Source: CALJFL01 sp963669435
GTDB lineage: Bacteria; Pseudomonadota; Gammaproteobacteria; Pseudomonadales; Halieaceae
DNA length: 64,000 nucleotides
Direction: 5' to 3'
NCBI GenBank assembly: GCA_963669435.1
Contig: OY770025.1
Coordinates: 2,294,001-2,358,000 of the forward strand
Numbering within the stretch: the stretch's first letter is position 1; each line of letters begins with the position of its first letter. Shown here piece by piece: positions 26,946-34,564 of the stretch. Both the position numbers and the translations under genes were made by a program. Under the pieces are notes generated by a model. It did not search any database. It had not been told where the DNA came from and saw only the letters and a program-made list of their open reading frames with translations.

Positions 26946-27529
26946 AGTTCATACCTGTCCCAAACATGTTATGGGCGCTTATCTTCATGTGGCTTGCTGT
27001 GGAACCCAGTCCAGCCGAGGAAGCTAGCTATAAGTTTGATCTGGTCGATAGCGCGGGCGAAGTAACAACCGAGCAGGCGTGGTCGGGTAGATATTTACTG
27101 GTTACATTTGGATTTACTTCGTGCCCGGATATTTGCCCGTTGACACTGTGGAATATGGGGAGTGCTTTACGAGCCTTAGGTGCCACTTCGCAAGATATTA
27201 AACCTGTCTTTATCAGCGTTGATCCGCTGCGGGATACAAGAGACGACTTAAAGGCCTATGCAGAACATTTTCATCCAGATTTCGTTGCTCTGACGGGAAG
27301 TCGGGCCCAACTTGACCAGGCGAGTAGAAATTTCAACGCGAGTTATGGATACAAAGTTAACGGGCAACTGATTGATTTTCCGACCTCAGAAGAAATGGAG
27401 TATGAAGTGTTTCACTCAATATATGTTTACTTGCTATCGCCAGAGCGAGAATTGCTCGATGTCTTCGGTTATGGCGTTGATGGGGAAAGGATGGCAGAGC
27501 GAATTCTGGAACTCTTGCGGCTGAAGTAG
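26936..27529 (+). CDS. SCO1/SenC copper-delivery protein
   Basis: The product has 197 residues. An N-terminal hydrophobic segment (8–27) acts as signal or anchor. The thioredoxin-like fold carries CPDIC (Cys63/Cys67) and the distal ligand His160 in EVFHSIYVYLL, the complete Cu site of Sco proteins. Sco proteins reduce or metallate CuA centres. It closes a tightly overlapping five-gene block (23080–27529). With PCuAC in the same block it suggests that some copper centre is matured for this pathway, although none is encoded in the window. Confidence 0.9.
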   Translation: MSLKFIPVPNMLWALIFMWLAVEPSPAEEASYKFDLVDSAGEVTTEQAWSGRYLLVTFGFTSCPDICPLTLWNMGSALRALGATSQDIKPVFISVDPLRDTRDDLKAYAEHFHPDFVALTGSRAQLDQASRNFNASYGYKVNGQLIDFPTSEEMEYEVFHSIYVYLLSPERELLDVFGYGVDGERMAERILELLRLK

Positions 27530-27633
27530 CGATATCCAGCAGAGCTTAACTTAAGCGCAGTCCGTGAACCTGGTCTGCTTTCTCCATTGCGTGACTTAGC
27601 GCGTGGAAGTGAGTGCTCGGGCACCAATTTTCA

Positions 27634-27650
27634 GTTACTAGACGGGTAAC
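27634..27650. promoter_or_regulatory. Inverted repeat upstream of the dehalogenase gene
   Basis: GTTAC (27634–27638) and GTAAC (27646–27650) form an inverted repeat 14 bp upstream of the dehalogenase ATG, just before its AGGAG ribosome site. The 135-bp gap after the Sco gene may hold a separate promoter. It could act as a small operator or an RNA hairpin. Weak evidence. Confidence 0.2.
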
Positions 27651-27664
27651 AGGAGCGAACAAAC

Positions 27665-30600
27665 ATGAGATTATTTTCTTACAAAAATAGACCCATTCAT
27701 TATGGGCCCCTCCCTCTGGAGACTCTCAAACGGGCTGAGTTTTCCCAGGATGTACCTAACGTACAGCCGCTGGAACCGCTGGTGTATTCGCAGGGGAATG
27801 GTGGCGATTCGATGATTGGCAGCATGGCTATCTACGCTGCTTACATGGATGCGACGAGAAATGGCCATGTGAGCGAACAGAAGCCTGAAATACCGTCCGA
27901 TCTTGAGGAGAGGGCGAATTCCTTGAAGTCTTTGGCTTACTTTAACGATGCGAAACACGCGGGAATCTGTACGTTGGAGCCGGGCCACTTTCTGGAGAAA
28001 CCCATTGTAAATAGGGATCTTGCCCACGTTCACCGGGATCTGTCTGAGATGCCTGCGGAAGAGCCGGGGTTTCATCATATGATTGGCCACGGGTTGATGG
28101 ATGGTATTGCTCAAGACACCTCCTCTGTCGAGCATCATACACATGCACTGATTATCGCTTATGACCAAAATCGGGAAGTAAGAAATGATGAAGCAGGCAG
28201 TGCGTGGTTGAAGGGAGCTGGTAGACACAGCGCCAGTCTTCGCGCGGCAGAGATTGCCGTTGTTATTGCCAGTTTCATTCGTAGCGTAGGTTTTGAGGCG
28301 AGGGCGCATACGGAGTCGACGACAGACGTAAACCTTGCGGCACTAGCTGTCAGTGCTGGTGTCGCGGAGCTAAGTGAGAGGGGAGAACTAACGCATCCAT
28401 ACCTCGGAAGTCGTTTTGCTTTTGCTGCGGTCACAACTACGTTGGCGTTGAGCAGCGACAAGCCGTTGGCTCACAGGGGCATACTCGACAGTCTTAAGTC
28501 CCACGGCCCCAGGTGGTGGTTAGGCGGGTCACCTGGAAACGGCACCGTCTTCAGCGCAACTAGTCTAGACCGTTATAGAAATCGAAGTTTTGACCAGGAT
28601 GCCTTCGGGATGTCAAAACTCAAGCGGCAGAAGGAGACCACGACGCTAATCGACGGTCATCGTGTTCCCCGAACTCCTAAACGTGGGGACGGCTTTATTC
28701 GAGCCTATTACGGCGATATGGGTAAGTCGCCCCAGGATAATTGCGTCGATGAGTTCTGTGTTGTTAAAACCCCGTATGGAGAAGCGCAGAATCATTTGAT
28801 AATGACAATGCACCTGCTAGCCAAGCGGCCCACGCTTACCGATGTAAAGCCCAATAATGATGATCCTGCTACCAATGCCTCAAGGGTTAAGGCGGCACTG
28901 CATTTTCTGGGTGTCGATATGGTTGGTATCAGCGCTGCTCCGGACTGGGTTTGGTACTCTCATGAACTGGACGGTACAGAAATCGTTCCGGAGCACAACA
29001 ATGCTATTACGCTATTGATCGATCAAGGGCATGAAACTATGGAGGGCGCTTCTGGAGACGATTGGATTGCTGTTTCCCAAAGTATGCGCGCTTATCTTCG
29101 AGGTATGTTTCTTGCCGGCATCGTGGCGGAGCAGATTCGTAATCTGGGTTACAAGGCCTCAGTTCACAGTGTTATCGATAGCGACGTAGTACATACACCC
29201 CTAGCCGTTTTGTCTGGACTAGGGGAAATGAGCCGTATTGGTGACATCGCCCTGAATCCATTTCTGGGGCCCAGGCTGAAAACCAGTGTGATCACCACCA
29301 ATATGCCTCTGGAACACGATCTGCCCCTGGATTTTGGATTACAGACGTTCTGCGGGGCGTGTAACAAATGCGCGCGAGAGTGTCCTTCCGGAGCGATATC
29401 CGCCGGTCCCAAAGTGATGTTCAATGGGTACGAGACCTGGAAAGCGGACATTGAGAAGTGCACTCGTTACCGTGTTACCCAGGATAAAGGAGCAATGTGC
29501 GGGCGATGCATGAAGACTTGCCCATGGAATCTCGAAGGGTTATTTGCCGAAAGGCCGTTCAGGTGGTTAGCCATGAATATGCCAGGTGCTGCCAAGTGGC
29601 TGGCAGCATTGGATGATCGGCTCGGGCACGGCAGAATCAACCCGCTTAAAAAATGGTGGTGGGATATAGAGACTACGCTTGGCGGTGTGAAGCAGGCTGT
29701 GCCTGCTGAAAGGATTAGTGTTCGCGAGATTGACCCTAATCTTGAGATTACACCTGAGAGCCAAACGCTCGCCTGTTATCCCGCAAATCTTCTTCCACCG
29801 CCAATTCCAGTGGTGTTTCCCATGGACAGGGAAGCTGGTATCGAGGCTTACGAGAACCTGCTATCACCTGACGAGTATAGAGCCAGGTTGAAATCCGGTG
29901 ACACGGAAGGTCTGGTGCCCGTGTACCAAGAACCGGCTGAACTAGATGAGGTACACTATCTCCGCATTGTAGGCCGCGAGCTTGTGGCAGAGGGTGTAGT
30001 CAAGCTGGTGCTGGAACATCCTGAAGGCGAGGACCTGTCACCGTTTACCGCAGGTGCCCATATTGATCTGGTTATCGACATGCCCTTTACCCGACAATAC
30101 AGTTTGGCTGGTGATCCTGCCAATCGGAAGCAGTATGTGCTTGGTGTATTGTTGGAACCAGAGGGTCGTGGTGGTTCTATTCGCGTCCACGAACGATTGT
30201 TTAAAGGACAAACGGTTCCTGTTACGGGTCCCCGCAACCACTTTCCTCTCATAGATGGTGCCAGTAAGAGCCTCCTCATTGGTGGTGGTATCGGAATTAC
30301 ACCCATGCTGGCTATGGCCCACGAGCTGCACAGAAAAGGCGCTGACTTTGAGCTGCACTACTGTTTTCATTCGCGTAAAACTGCAGGCTTTCTGACAGAT
30401 CTTGAGTATGTGCCTTGGCGAGATCGGGTACAGTTGCATATCTCTGATGAAGGTTCTCGCGCAAACCTTGAAGCTTTGATCGGGCAACCGCAGGAGGGGA
30501 AAGTCCTCTATACATGTGGCCCGTCGAATTTTATGGATGCAGTGCTTAGCACCGGTGAGCAACTCGGATGGGATGAGGACCACCTCCAGAAGGAGTACTT

Positions 30601-30898
30601 TACAGTACCGGAGCATCCGGAGTACGAGAATCACGCGTTCGATGTCAAACTGGCACGATCTCAAAAGGTACTCAGGGTGGAAGAGAATCAGACACTGGCG
30701 GAGGTCCTGATCTCTCACGGAGAGCCCGTTGTTACCAAATGCAAAGATGGGTTGTGTGGGACCTGTCAGGTAGATTATCTAGAGGGGGACGTCGAACATC
30801 GCGATTTCATCCTGTCTTCCAAAGAACGCGAGCAAAGAGTCATTACATGCTGCTCTCGCGCCAGGCCCAACGGCGCTATGCTCGTACTGGACGTTTAA
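27665..30898 (+). CDS. rdhA: Self-sufficient, cytoplasmic cobalamin-dependent reductive dehalogenase
   Basis: The product has 1077 residues. Residues about 1–340 and 345–560 are two related halves (compare 185–250 with 470–540), as in catabolic RdhA enzymes where the first is vestigial and the second binds cobalamin. Two [4Fe-4S] clusters follow: Cys563/566/569/573 and Cys599/612/615/619. Residues about 760–1077 are a phthalate-dioxygenase-reductase-like module: FMN motif RQYS (810–813), GGGIGITP (873–880), YTCGP (949–953) and a [2Fe-2S] site with Cys1026/1031/1034 and 1062 or 1063. No Tat signal and no RdhB anchor are present. This matches aerobic NAD(P)H-driven enzymes such as BhbA and the Jhaorihella type, which dehalogenate halophenols. 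Tyr477 is a candidate proton donor. The halogenated substrate itself is inferred. Confidence 0.92.
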   Translation: MRLFSYKNRPIHYGPLPLETLKRAEFSQDVPNVQPLEPLVYSQGNGGDSMIGSMAIYAAYMDATRNGHVSEQKPEIPSDLEERANSLKSLAYFNDAKHAGICTLEPGHFLEKPIVNRDLAHVHRDLSEMPAEEPGFHHMIGHGLMDGIAQDTSSVEHHTHALIIAYDQNREVRNDEAGSAWLKGAGRHSASLRAAEIAVVIASFIRSVGFEARAHTESTTDVNLAALAVSAGVAELSERGELTHPYLGSRFAFAAVTTTLALSSDKPLAHRGILDSLKSHGPRWWLGGSPGNGTVFSATSLDRYRNRSFDQDAFGMSKLKRQKETTTLIDGHRVPRTPKRGDGFIRAYYGDMGKSPQDNCVDEFCVVKTPYGEAQNHLIMTMHLLAKRPTLTDVKPNNDDPATNASRVKAALHFLGVDMVGISAAPDWVWYSHELDGTEIVPEHNNAITLLIDQGHETMEGASGDDWIAVSQSMRAYLRGMFLAGIVAEQIRNLGYKASVHSVIDSDVVHTPLAVLSGLGEMSRIGDIALNPFLGPRLKTSVITTNMPLEHDLPLDFGLQTFCGACNKCARECPSGAISAGPKVMFNGYETWKADIEKCTRYRVTQDKGAMCGRCMKTCPWNLEGLFAERPFRWLAMNMPGAAKWLAALDDRLGHGRINPLKKWWWDIETTLGGVKQAVPAERISVREIDPNLEITPESQTLACYPANLLPPPIPVVFPMDREAGIEAYENLLSPDEYRARLKSGDTEGLVPVYQEPAELDEVHYLRIVGRELVAEGVVKLVLEHPEGEDLSPFTAGAHIDLVIDMPFTRQYSLAGDPANRKQYVLGVLLEPEGRGGSIRVHERLFKGQTVPVTGPRNHFPLIDGASKSLLIGGGIGITPMLAMAHELHRKGADFELHYCFHSRKTAGFLTDLEYVPWRDRVQLHISDEGSRANLEALIGQPQEGKVLYTCGPSNFMDAVLSTGEQLGWDEDHLQKEYFTVPEHPEYENHAFDVKLARSQKVLRVEENQTLAEVLISHGEPVVTKCKDGLCGTCQVDYLEGDVEHRDFILSSKEREQRVITCCSRARPNGAMLVLDV

Positions 30899-30941
30899 GT
30901 ATCAGGCGCGTCATGCGCGAGTCGTTATAGGTAAGAAGAAG

Positions 30942-32105
30942 CTAATGCTTAGGCGAAATGGGTAGATTAAGTCGTCGAAGCAGGTCAATAGCTGCTATGG
31001 CAGCTAACAGACACGCCAGTCCGCACCACCATCCGAGTGCGAACATATTGCTCATGCCCACGTACCCGAATAACACTGGTCCGAGTGAGTATGGAATCAG
31101 GATGAATGCGTTTGTGCCCGCGGCGATACGCCCTGAGTTGTCGAAGTGGGATGCAATACCCAGTACATAGGAAATCACGAACATATACAAAAAACCGTAA
31201 GCGATGATTCCAGCGGCATAGCTGTAAACACCGGCTGCTCCGGTGATGGTGATCACGGTGATCCCAAGTGCAATGAAACCGAGTGCAACCGGTAATGTAT
31301 GGCCCCACCGGGTACCTGCCTTTGCAGCGGTAGCGGCACCTACAATACCCGCCAGGGTGGAACAGCCGAGGATTAGTCCAATAACTGCGCTTTCTATATT
31401 CAACTGGTTGGCGCTTCGTTCCGAGAATGCCCACGTGCCTCCCAAGATGATAAACACAACGGTGAGGACAACGAAAAAGTATGTAAGCATCGTCAAGCTG
31501 GTGTACTTTTCTTCCTCTGCAAGCGGGCCAGATAGGCCGTGGCAGGACGAGGGCAATCGACAAGCTGCCATTGCTCCCAGTAATGTTAGGGCCCCGAGTA
31601 AGTAGAAGATCCCTATTGCCTGCGCGTAGCTTAAAGCATAGGGAATGACAAAGAGTAATAGTGCGAAACAAGAAGAGGTCACTGTGAAGACCTGCCCGTA
31701 GGTGCTCTCGGGCTGCCTGGACGTGGCGATGAGAGTATTTGTAACACTAAGAACGACGCCCTGGGTCAGACCAGCCATCCCTCTGACCCCCATGAGCAAT
31801 GCCGCATGCTCCATATGGGCACTTAGAAACTGCATGGCCGCACCGACAAGCAGGGCGATCACGACAATGAGCCTGACATTATGACTGGGCCGGAGGAGAG
31901 CCGAGGAGACTAACCCGCCTATCGCGATTGACCCGAGTTCGATTGTGCCGAGCATGCCGGCGGCGCTCGCTGTCCAAGACAGAGCATCTATGGCGGACCC
32001 GATGACAAATGGCACTGAATAGGTGCCCATGAGCGCCAGCGTCATGGTTACACCCAAAATGACGACGGGTGCCTTAGTTGCCGAACTTTTTGTCTCTGTG
32101 CTCAT
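30942..32105 (-). CDS. MFS permease of the organohalide/organosulfate island
   Basis: The product has 387 residues from the ATG at 32105; a GTG 33 bp upstream also opens the frame but has poor ribosome-site spacing. Twelve hydrophobic segments are seen, and no accessory domain. It is convergent with the dehalogenase (43 bp apart) and divergent from the Rieske gene, so it belongs to the island. It probably moves the substrate or an intermediate across the inner membrane. No family signature narrows the substrate. Confidence 0.82.
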   Translation of the reverse strand: MSTETKSSATKAPVVILGVTMTLALMGTYSVPFVIGSAIDALSWTASAAGMLGTIELGSIAIGGLVSSALLRPSHNVRLIVVIALLVGAAMQFLSAHMEHAALLMGVRGMAGLTQGVVLSVTNTLIATSRQPESTYGQVFTVTSSCFALLLFVIPYALSYAQAIGIFYLLGALTLLGAMAACRLPSSCHGLSGPLAEEEKYTSLTMLTYFFVVLTVVFIILGGTWAFSERSANQLNIESAVIGLILGCSTLAGIVGAATAAKAGTRWGHTLPVALGFIALGITVITITGAAGVYSYAAGIIAYGFLYMFVISYVLGIASHFDNSGRIAAGTNAFILIPYSLGPVLFGYVGMSNMFALGWWCGLACLLAAIAAIDLLRRLNLPISPKH

Positions 32106-32151
32106 ATGTTTCTCTGCGCAACTGGGGTAATTCAGCACGCTCCGATTTTTT

Positions 32152-32172
32152 GATATAATGGTACAATCGTAC
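32152..32172 (+). promoter_or_regulatory. Candidate extended -10 promoter with GTAC palindrome
   Basis: TGATATAAT at 32151–32159 fits an extended -10 element (TGnTATAAT). It is followed at once by GTAC-AATC-GTAC (32161–32172), an inverted repeat placed where a repressor would block transcription start. AT tracts flank both sides. It would drive the Rieske gene with a leader of about 230 bases, or, on the other strand, affect the MFS gene. Confidence 0.3.
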
Positions 32173-32403
32173 TAAAAAAGGTCGATAGCGGCTACATTGC
32201 TTTGGGTGCTAGAACAGGCCTTTGCCTGCGTATACCGGTACCCCCCGATAGTACCGCGAGTAACCGGAGAAAAGGGCGACGTAACTAAATGTGCACAACA
32301 CGTCAGCTAGATAAGTTAATGCGATGGTTGATTATTGATATGGGTTATTGAGTAGACCTGAGAATCCTTTTGTCTACTTTTTCAACTGTACAGGTAAAAA
32401 CCC

Positions 32404-33687
32404 ATGACTATTTTTCAAGATCAGCTAGGCCAAGAAATCAGGCAATTAATAGACGAGAGTCAAGCGGGCTACTCGTTGCCCCAGGCGTTCTACAACGATG
32501 AGATCGTTTATAAGTTCGATTTGGACGCTATCTTTAACTCCCAATGGATTCTGGTAGACCATGCCTCACGAATTCCAAAACCTGGCGACTATTTCCTGTT
32601 TGAGATAGGGGAGGAGTCCATCATTATTCTGCGCGACCAGGACGAGAGTGTTCGCGCATTTTTCAATGTGTGCAGGCATCGGGGTTCCCGGGTCTGCCTG
32701 GACAAAGAAGGTAACAAGCGCTTTCTTACCTGCCCCTACCACGCATGGGCCTACAATCTGGATGGATCGTTGAAAGTGGCACGTTCAATGAGTGAACACT
32801 TTGATCCGGCAGAGCATGCGTTGAATTCAGTGCATGTGAGGACCCTGGAGGGCTTGATCTTCATTAATCTGGCTAAAGACGAACCGGAAGCTTTTGATGA
32901 GCTTTACGGTGAATACCGCCCAATTATGCAATTCCATGGATTCGCCAATGCGAAGATTGCGCACAAGGCCCAGTATCCTACGAGTGCGAACTGGAAGTTA
33001 GTGGTGGAGAATTTTATTGAGTGCTACCACTGCGCTCCCGCACACCCCGAGTATTGCCAGGTTCACCCTGCTGACCAGCTGCTGGCCTGGGGTGCCGGGC
33101 CGGGTTCAGGTCCTGAGTCGGCGGAAGAGTCGTATGAGAAGTCATTGGAAGCTTGGAATGACAAACTGCAGGCGCTTGGCCATGAGAATGTGCTGATTAC
33201 AAGTGGCGAAGACTCGTTTGCGTTTAAACAGGGTTCGCGTTTTCCTATTAACCATAGCGGAGCAGAATCCGAGACACTGGACGGAGGTCCTGCGTGCCGC
33301 AAGTTAATGGGTCGTTACGCTCAGTATGATGGTGGCGAAACAGCCCTTAGCTACAACCCCTTCAGTTATGTGCTTGCATTTAATGACTTCGCCGTGATGT
33401 TCCGTTGGACGCCGCGCGGCGTCTGCTCAACCGATGTTGAACTGACCTGGTTGGTCGATCGGTCAGCCGAAGAGGAGGTGGACTACACGATTGATCGGTT
33501 GACGAAAGTGTGGGACATCACGGTCCAGCAAGATAAGACGATCACACAAAATAACCAGCTTGGTATTAACTCGGCTCGCTATCAGCCAGGGCCGTATTCT
33601 GAGCACGAGCGCCTGGTGGTAACGTTTACCCGATGGTACCTGGAGCGGTTGAAAGCGAATATCAGCTCAGCGGCTGTCGAGGCTTAA
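32404..33687 (+). CDS. Rieske non-heme iron oxygenase, alpha subunit
   Basis: The product has 427 residues. The Rieske [2Fe-2S] ligands are Cys90/His92 and Cys110/His113. The mononuclear iron site is NFIECYHCAPAH with His209 and His214. The residue that bridges subunits in naphthalene dioxygenase (Asp) is Glu206 here, as in carnitine oxygenase CntA and choline-monooxygenase/GbcA-type enzymes. That places it nearer to oxygenases acting on quaternary or N-alkyl substrates than to classical ring dioxygenases. No beta subunit or reductase is adjacent. In the island it may oxygenate or demethylate the dehalogenated product; the reaction is inferred. Confidence 0.88.
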   Translation: MTIFQDQLGQEIRQLIDESQAGYSLPQAFYNDEIVYKFDLDAIFNSQWILVDHASRIPKPGDYFLFEIGEESIIILRDQDESVRAFFNVCRHRGSRVCLDKEGNKRFLTCPYHAWAYNLDGSLKVARSMSEHFDPAEHALNSVHVRTLEGLIFINLAKDEPEAFDELYGEYRPIMQFHGFANAKIAHKAQYPTSANWKLVVENFIECYHCAPAHPEYCQVHPADQLLAWGAGPGSGPESAEESYEKSLEAWNDKLQALGHENVLITSGEDSFAFKQGSRFPINHSGAESETLDGGPACRKLMGRYAQYDGGETALSYNPFSYVLAFNDFAVMFRWTPRGVCSTDVELTWLVDRSAEEEVDYTIDRLTKVWDITVQQDKTITQNNQLGINSARYQPGPYSEHERLVVTFTRWYLERLKANISSAAVEA

Positions 33688-33778
33688 CGTTTGCGCACAC
33701 CAGCGGGGGCGGGTGAGATTTAAAGTCCGTCCTCGGCTGACTGTGCGGCGACTTGGTTGGTGATTGCAAAAAAGGGGT

Positions 33779-34279
33779 TTAGTGTTTCCCCTCTGCGAAT
33801 TTTCCAGGAACGTACATTTCGCCGTGAGAGCGCCAGTGGCCGTCCTTCTTCTCCCACAAAAACAGCATTTTGAAGGTAAATGGCGCCTCGCCGGACTCAG
33901 CTGGTGGCGTCACGTGGAAGTTCACCCAGTCCCATCCCGCCTCTCCCTTCACGAAACTTCTGTAGGACGTGATTTTAACATCGGCACCAATAACTTCCTG
34001 GTAAACGGGTCGAAGCTCGTCCACTCCTTCATGAGTTACGCCATCGGGACCGGTAGAGATTACCGCTTCGTCATAGAACTCCGACAAGATAGGACCGTAG
34101 TCGTTTGCCGCGAACGCAGCCTCTTTCATATCGTACATTTTGCGGGTTGCTTCAGCGAAACCTTCTGCTGCTGTTCCAGCGTGCACCCGATATGGGCTCA
34201 TTGTCCACACGCACAACAACAGGATTGGAACTATTAGCTTGCGAGCGGGTAGTACGGAAGTACAGATCGATAGCGTCAT
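33779..34279 (-). CDS. NTF2/SnoaL-like protein with signal peptide (exported paralogue)
   Basis: The product has 166 residues from the ATG at 34279, which has AAGAAGG seven bases upstream; the longer frame start at 34447 has no such site. Residues 1–35 form a signal peptide ending near YRVHAGT. The mature part is closely similar along its whole length to the protein encoded at 18892–19344 (AAFAANDYGPILSEFYDE, GWDWVNFHVTPPAESGE, WRSHGEMYVPGKF). The pair therefore differ mainly in location: one periplasmic, one cytoplasmic. The gene has its own palindromic operator at 34311–34347. Confidence 0.85.
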   Translation of the reverse strand: MTLSICTSVLPARKLIVPILLLCVWTMSPYRVHAGTAAEGFAEATRKMYDMKEAAFAANDYGPILSEFYDEAVISTGPDGVTHEGVDELRPVYQEVIGADVKITSYRSFVKGEAGWDWVNFHVTPPAESGEAPFTFKMLFLWEKKDGHWRSHGEMYVPGKFAEGKH

Positions 34280-34310
34280 GACTAAGCCTTCTTGGTAGGT
34301 CAGTGTCCTA

Positions 34311-34347
34311 ATTGTAGATAATAGGTCAATTGATCTATATTTACAAT
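34311..34347. promoter_or_regulatory. Candidate TetR operator, site 2
   Basis: A 37-bp imperfect palindrome with outer arms ATTGTA and TACAAT and inner core ATAGGTCAATTGATCTAT. It lies 32–68 bp upstream of the exported NTF2-like gene, where a promoter is expected. The core matches 16 of 20 bases of the site at 18837–18856 near the TetR gene. Confidence 0.5.
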
Positions 34348-34564
34348 GTTTTTGTCGCCTGAAAGCCTTCCTACCATGATTTGGGTGAACCCGAGGGGAC
34401 ATGGCGATAAAGAGCTTTAGGAAAAAAGGGGGGTAGGACACATACACTGCATTCTACCCCCAAATGTACCCCGAGCTGTTTCCCGGCCCTGAGAGGCGAT
34501 TAACATGACCCCTGCTGTTGCACGGTCAAATTACAAGGAAGCAAACGTGAGGTACTTACACCCG

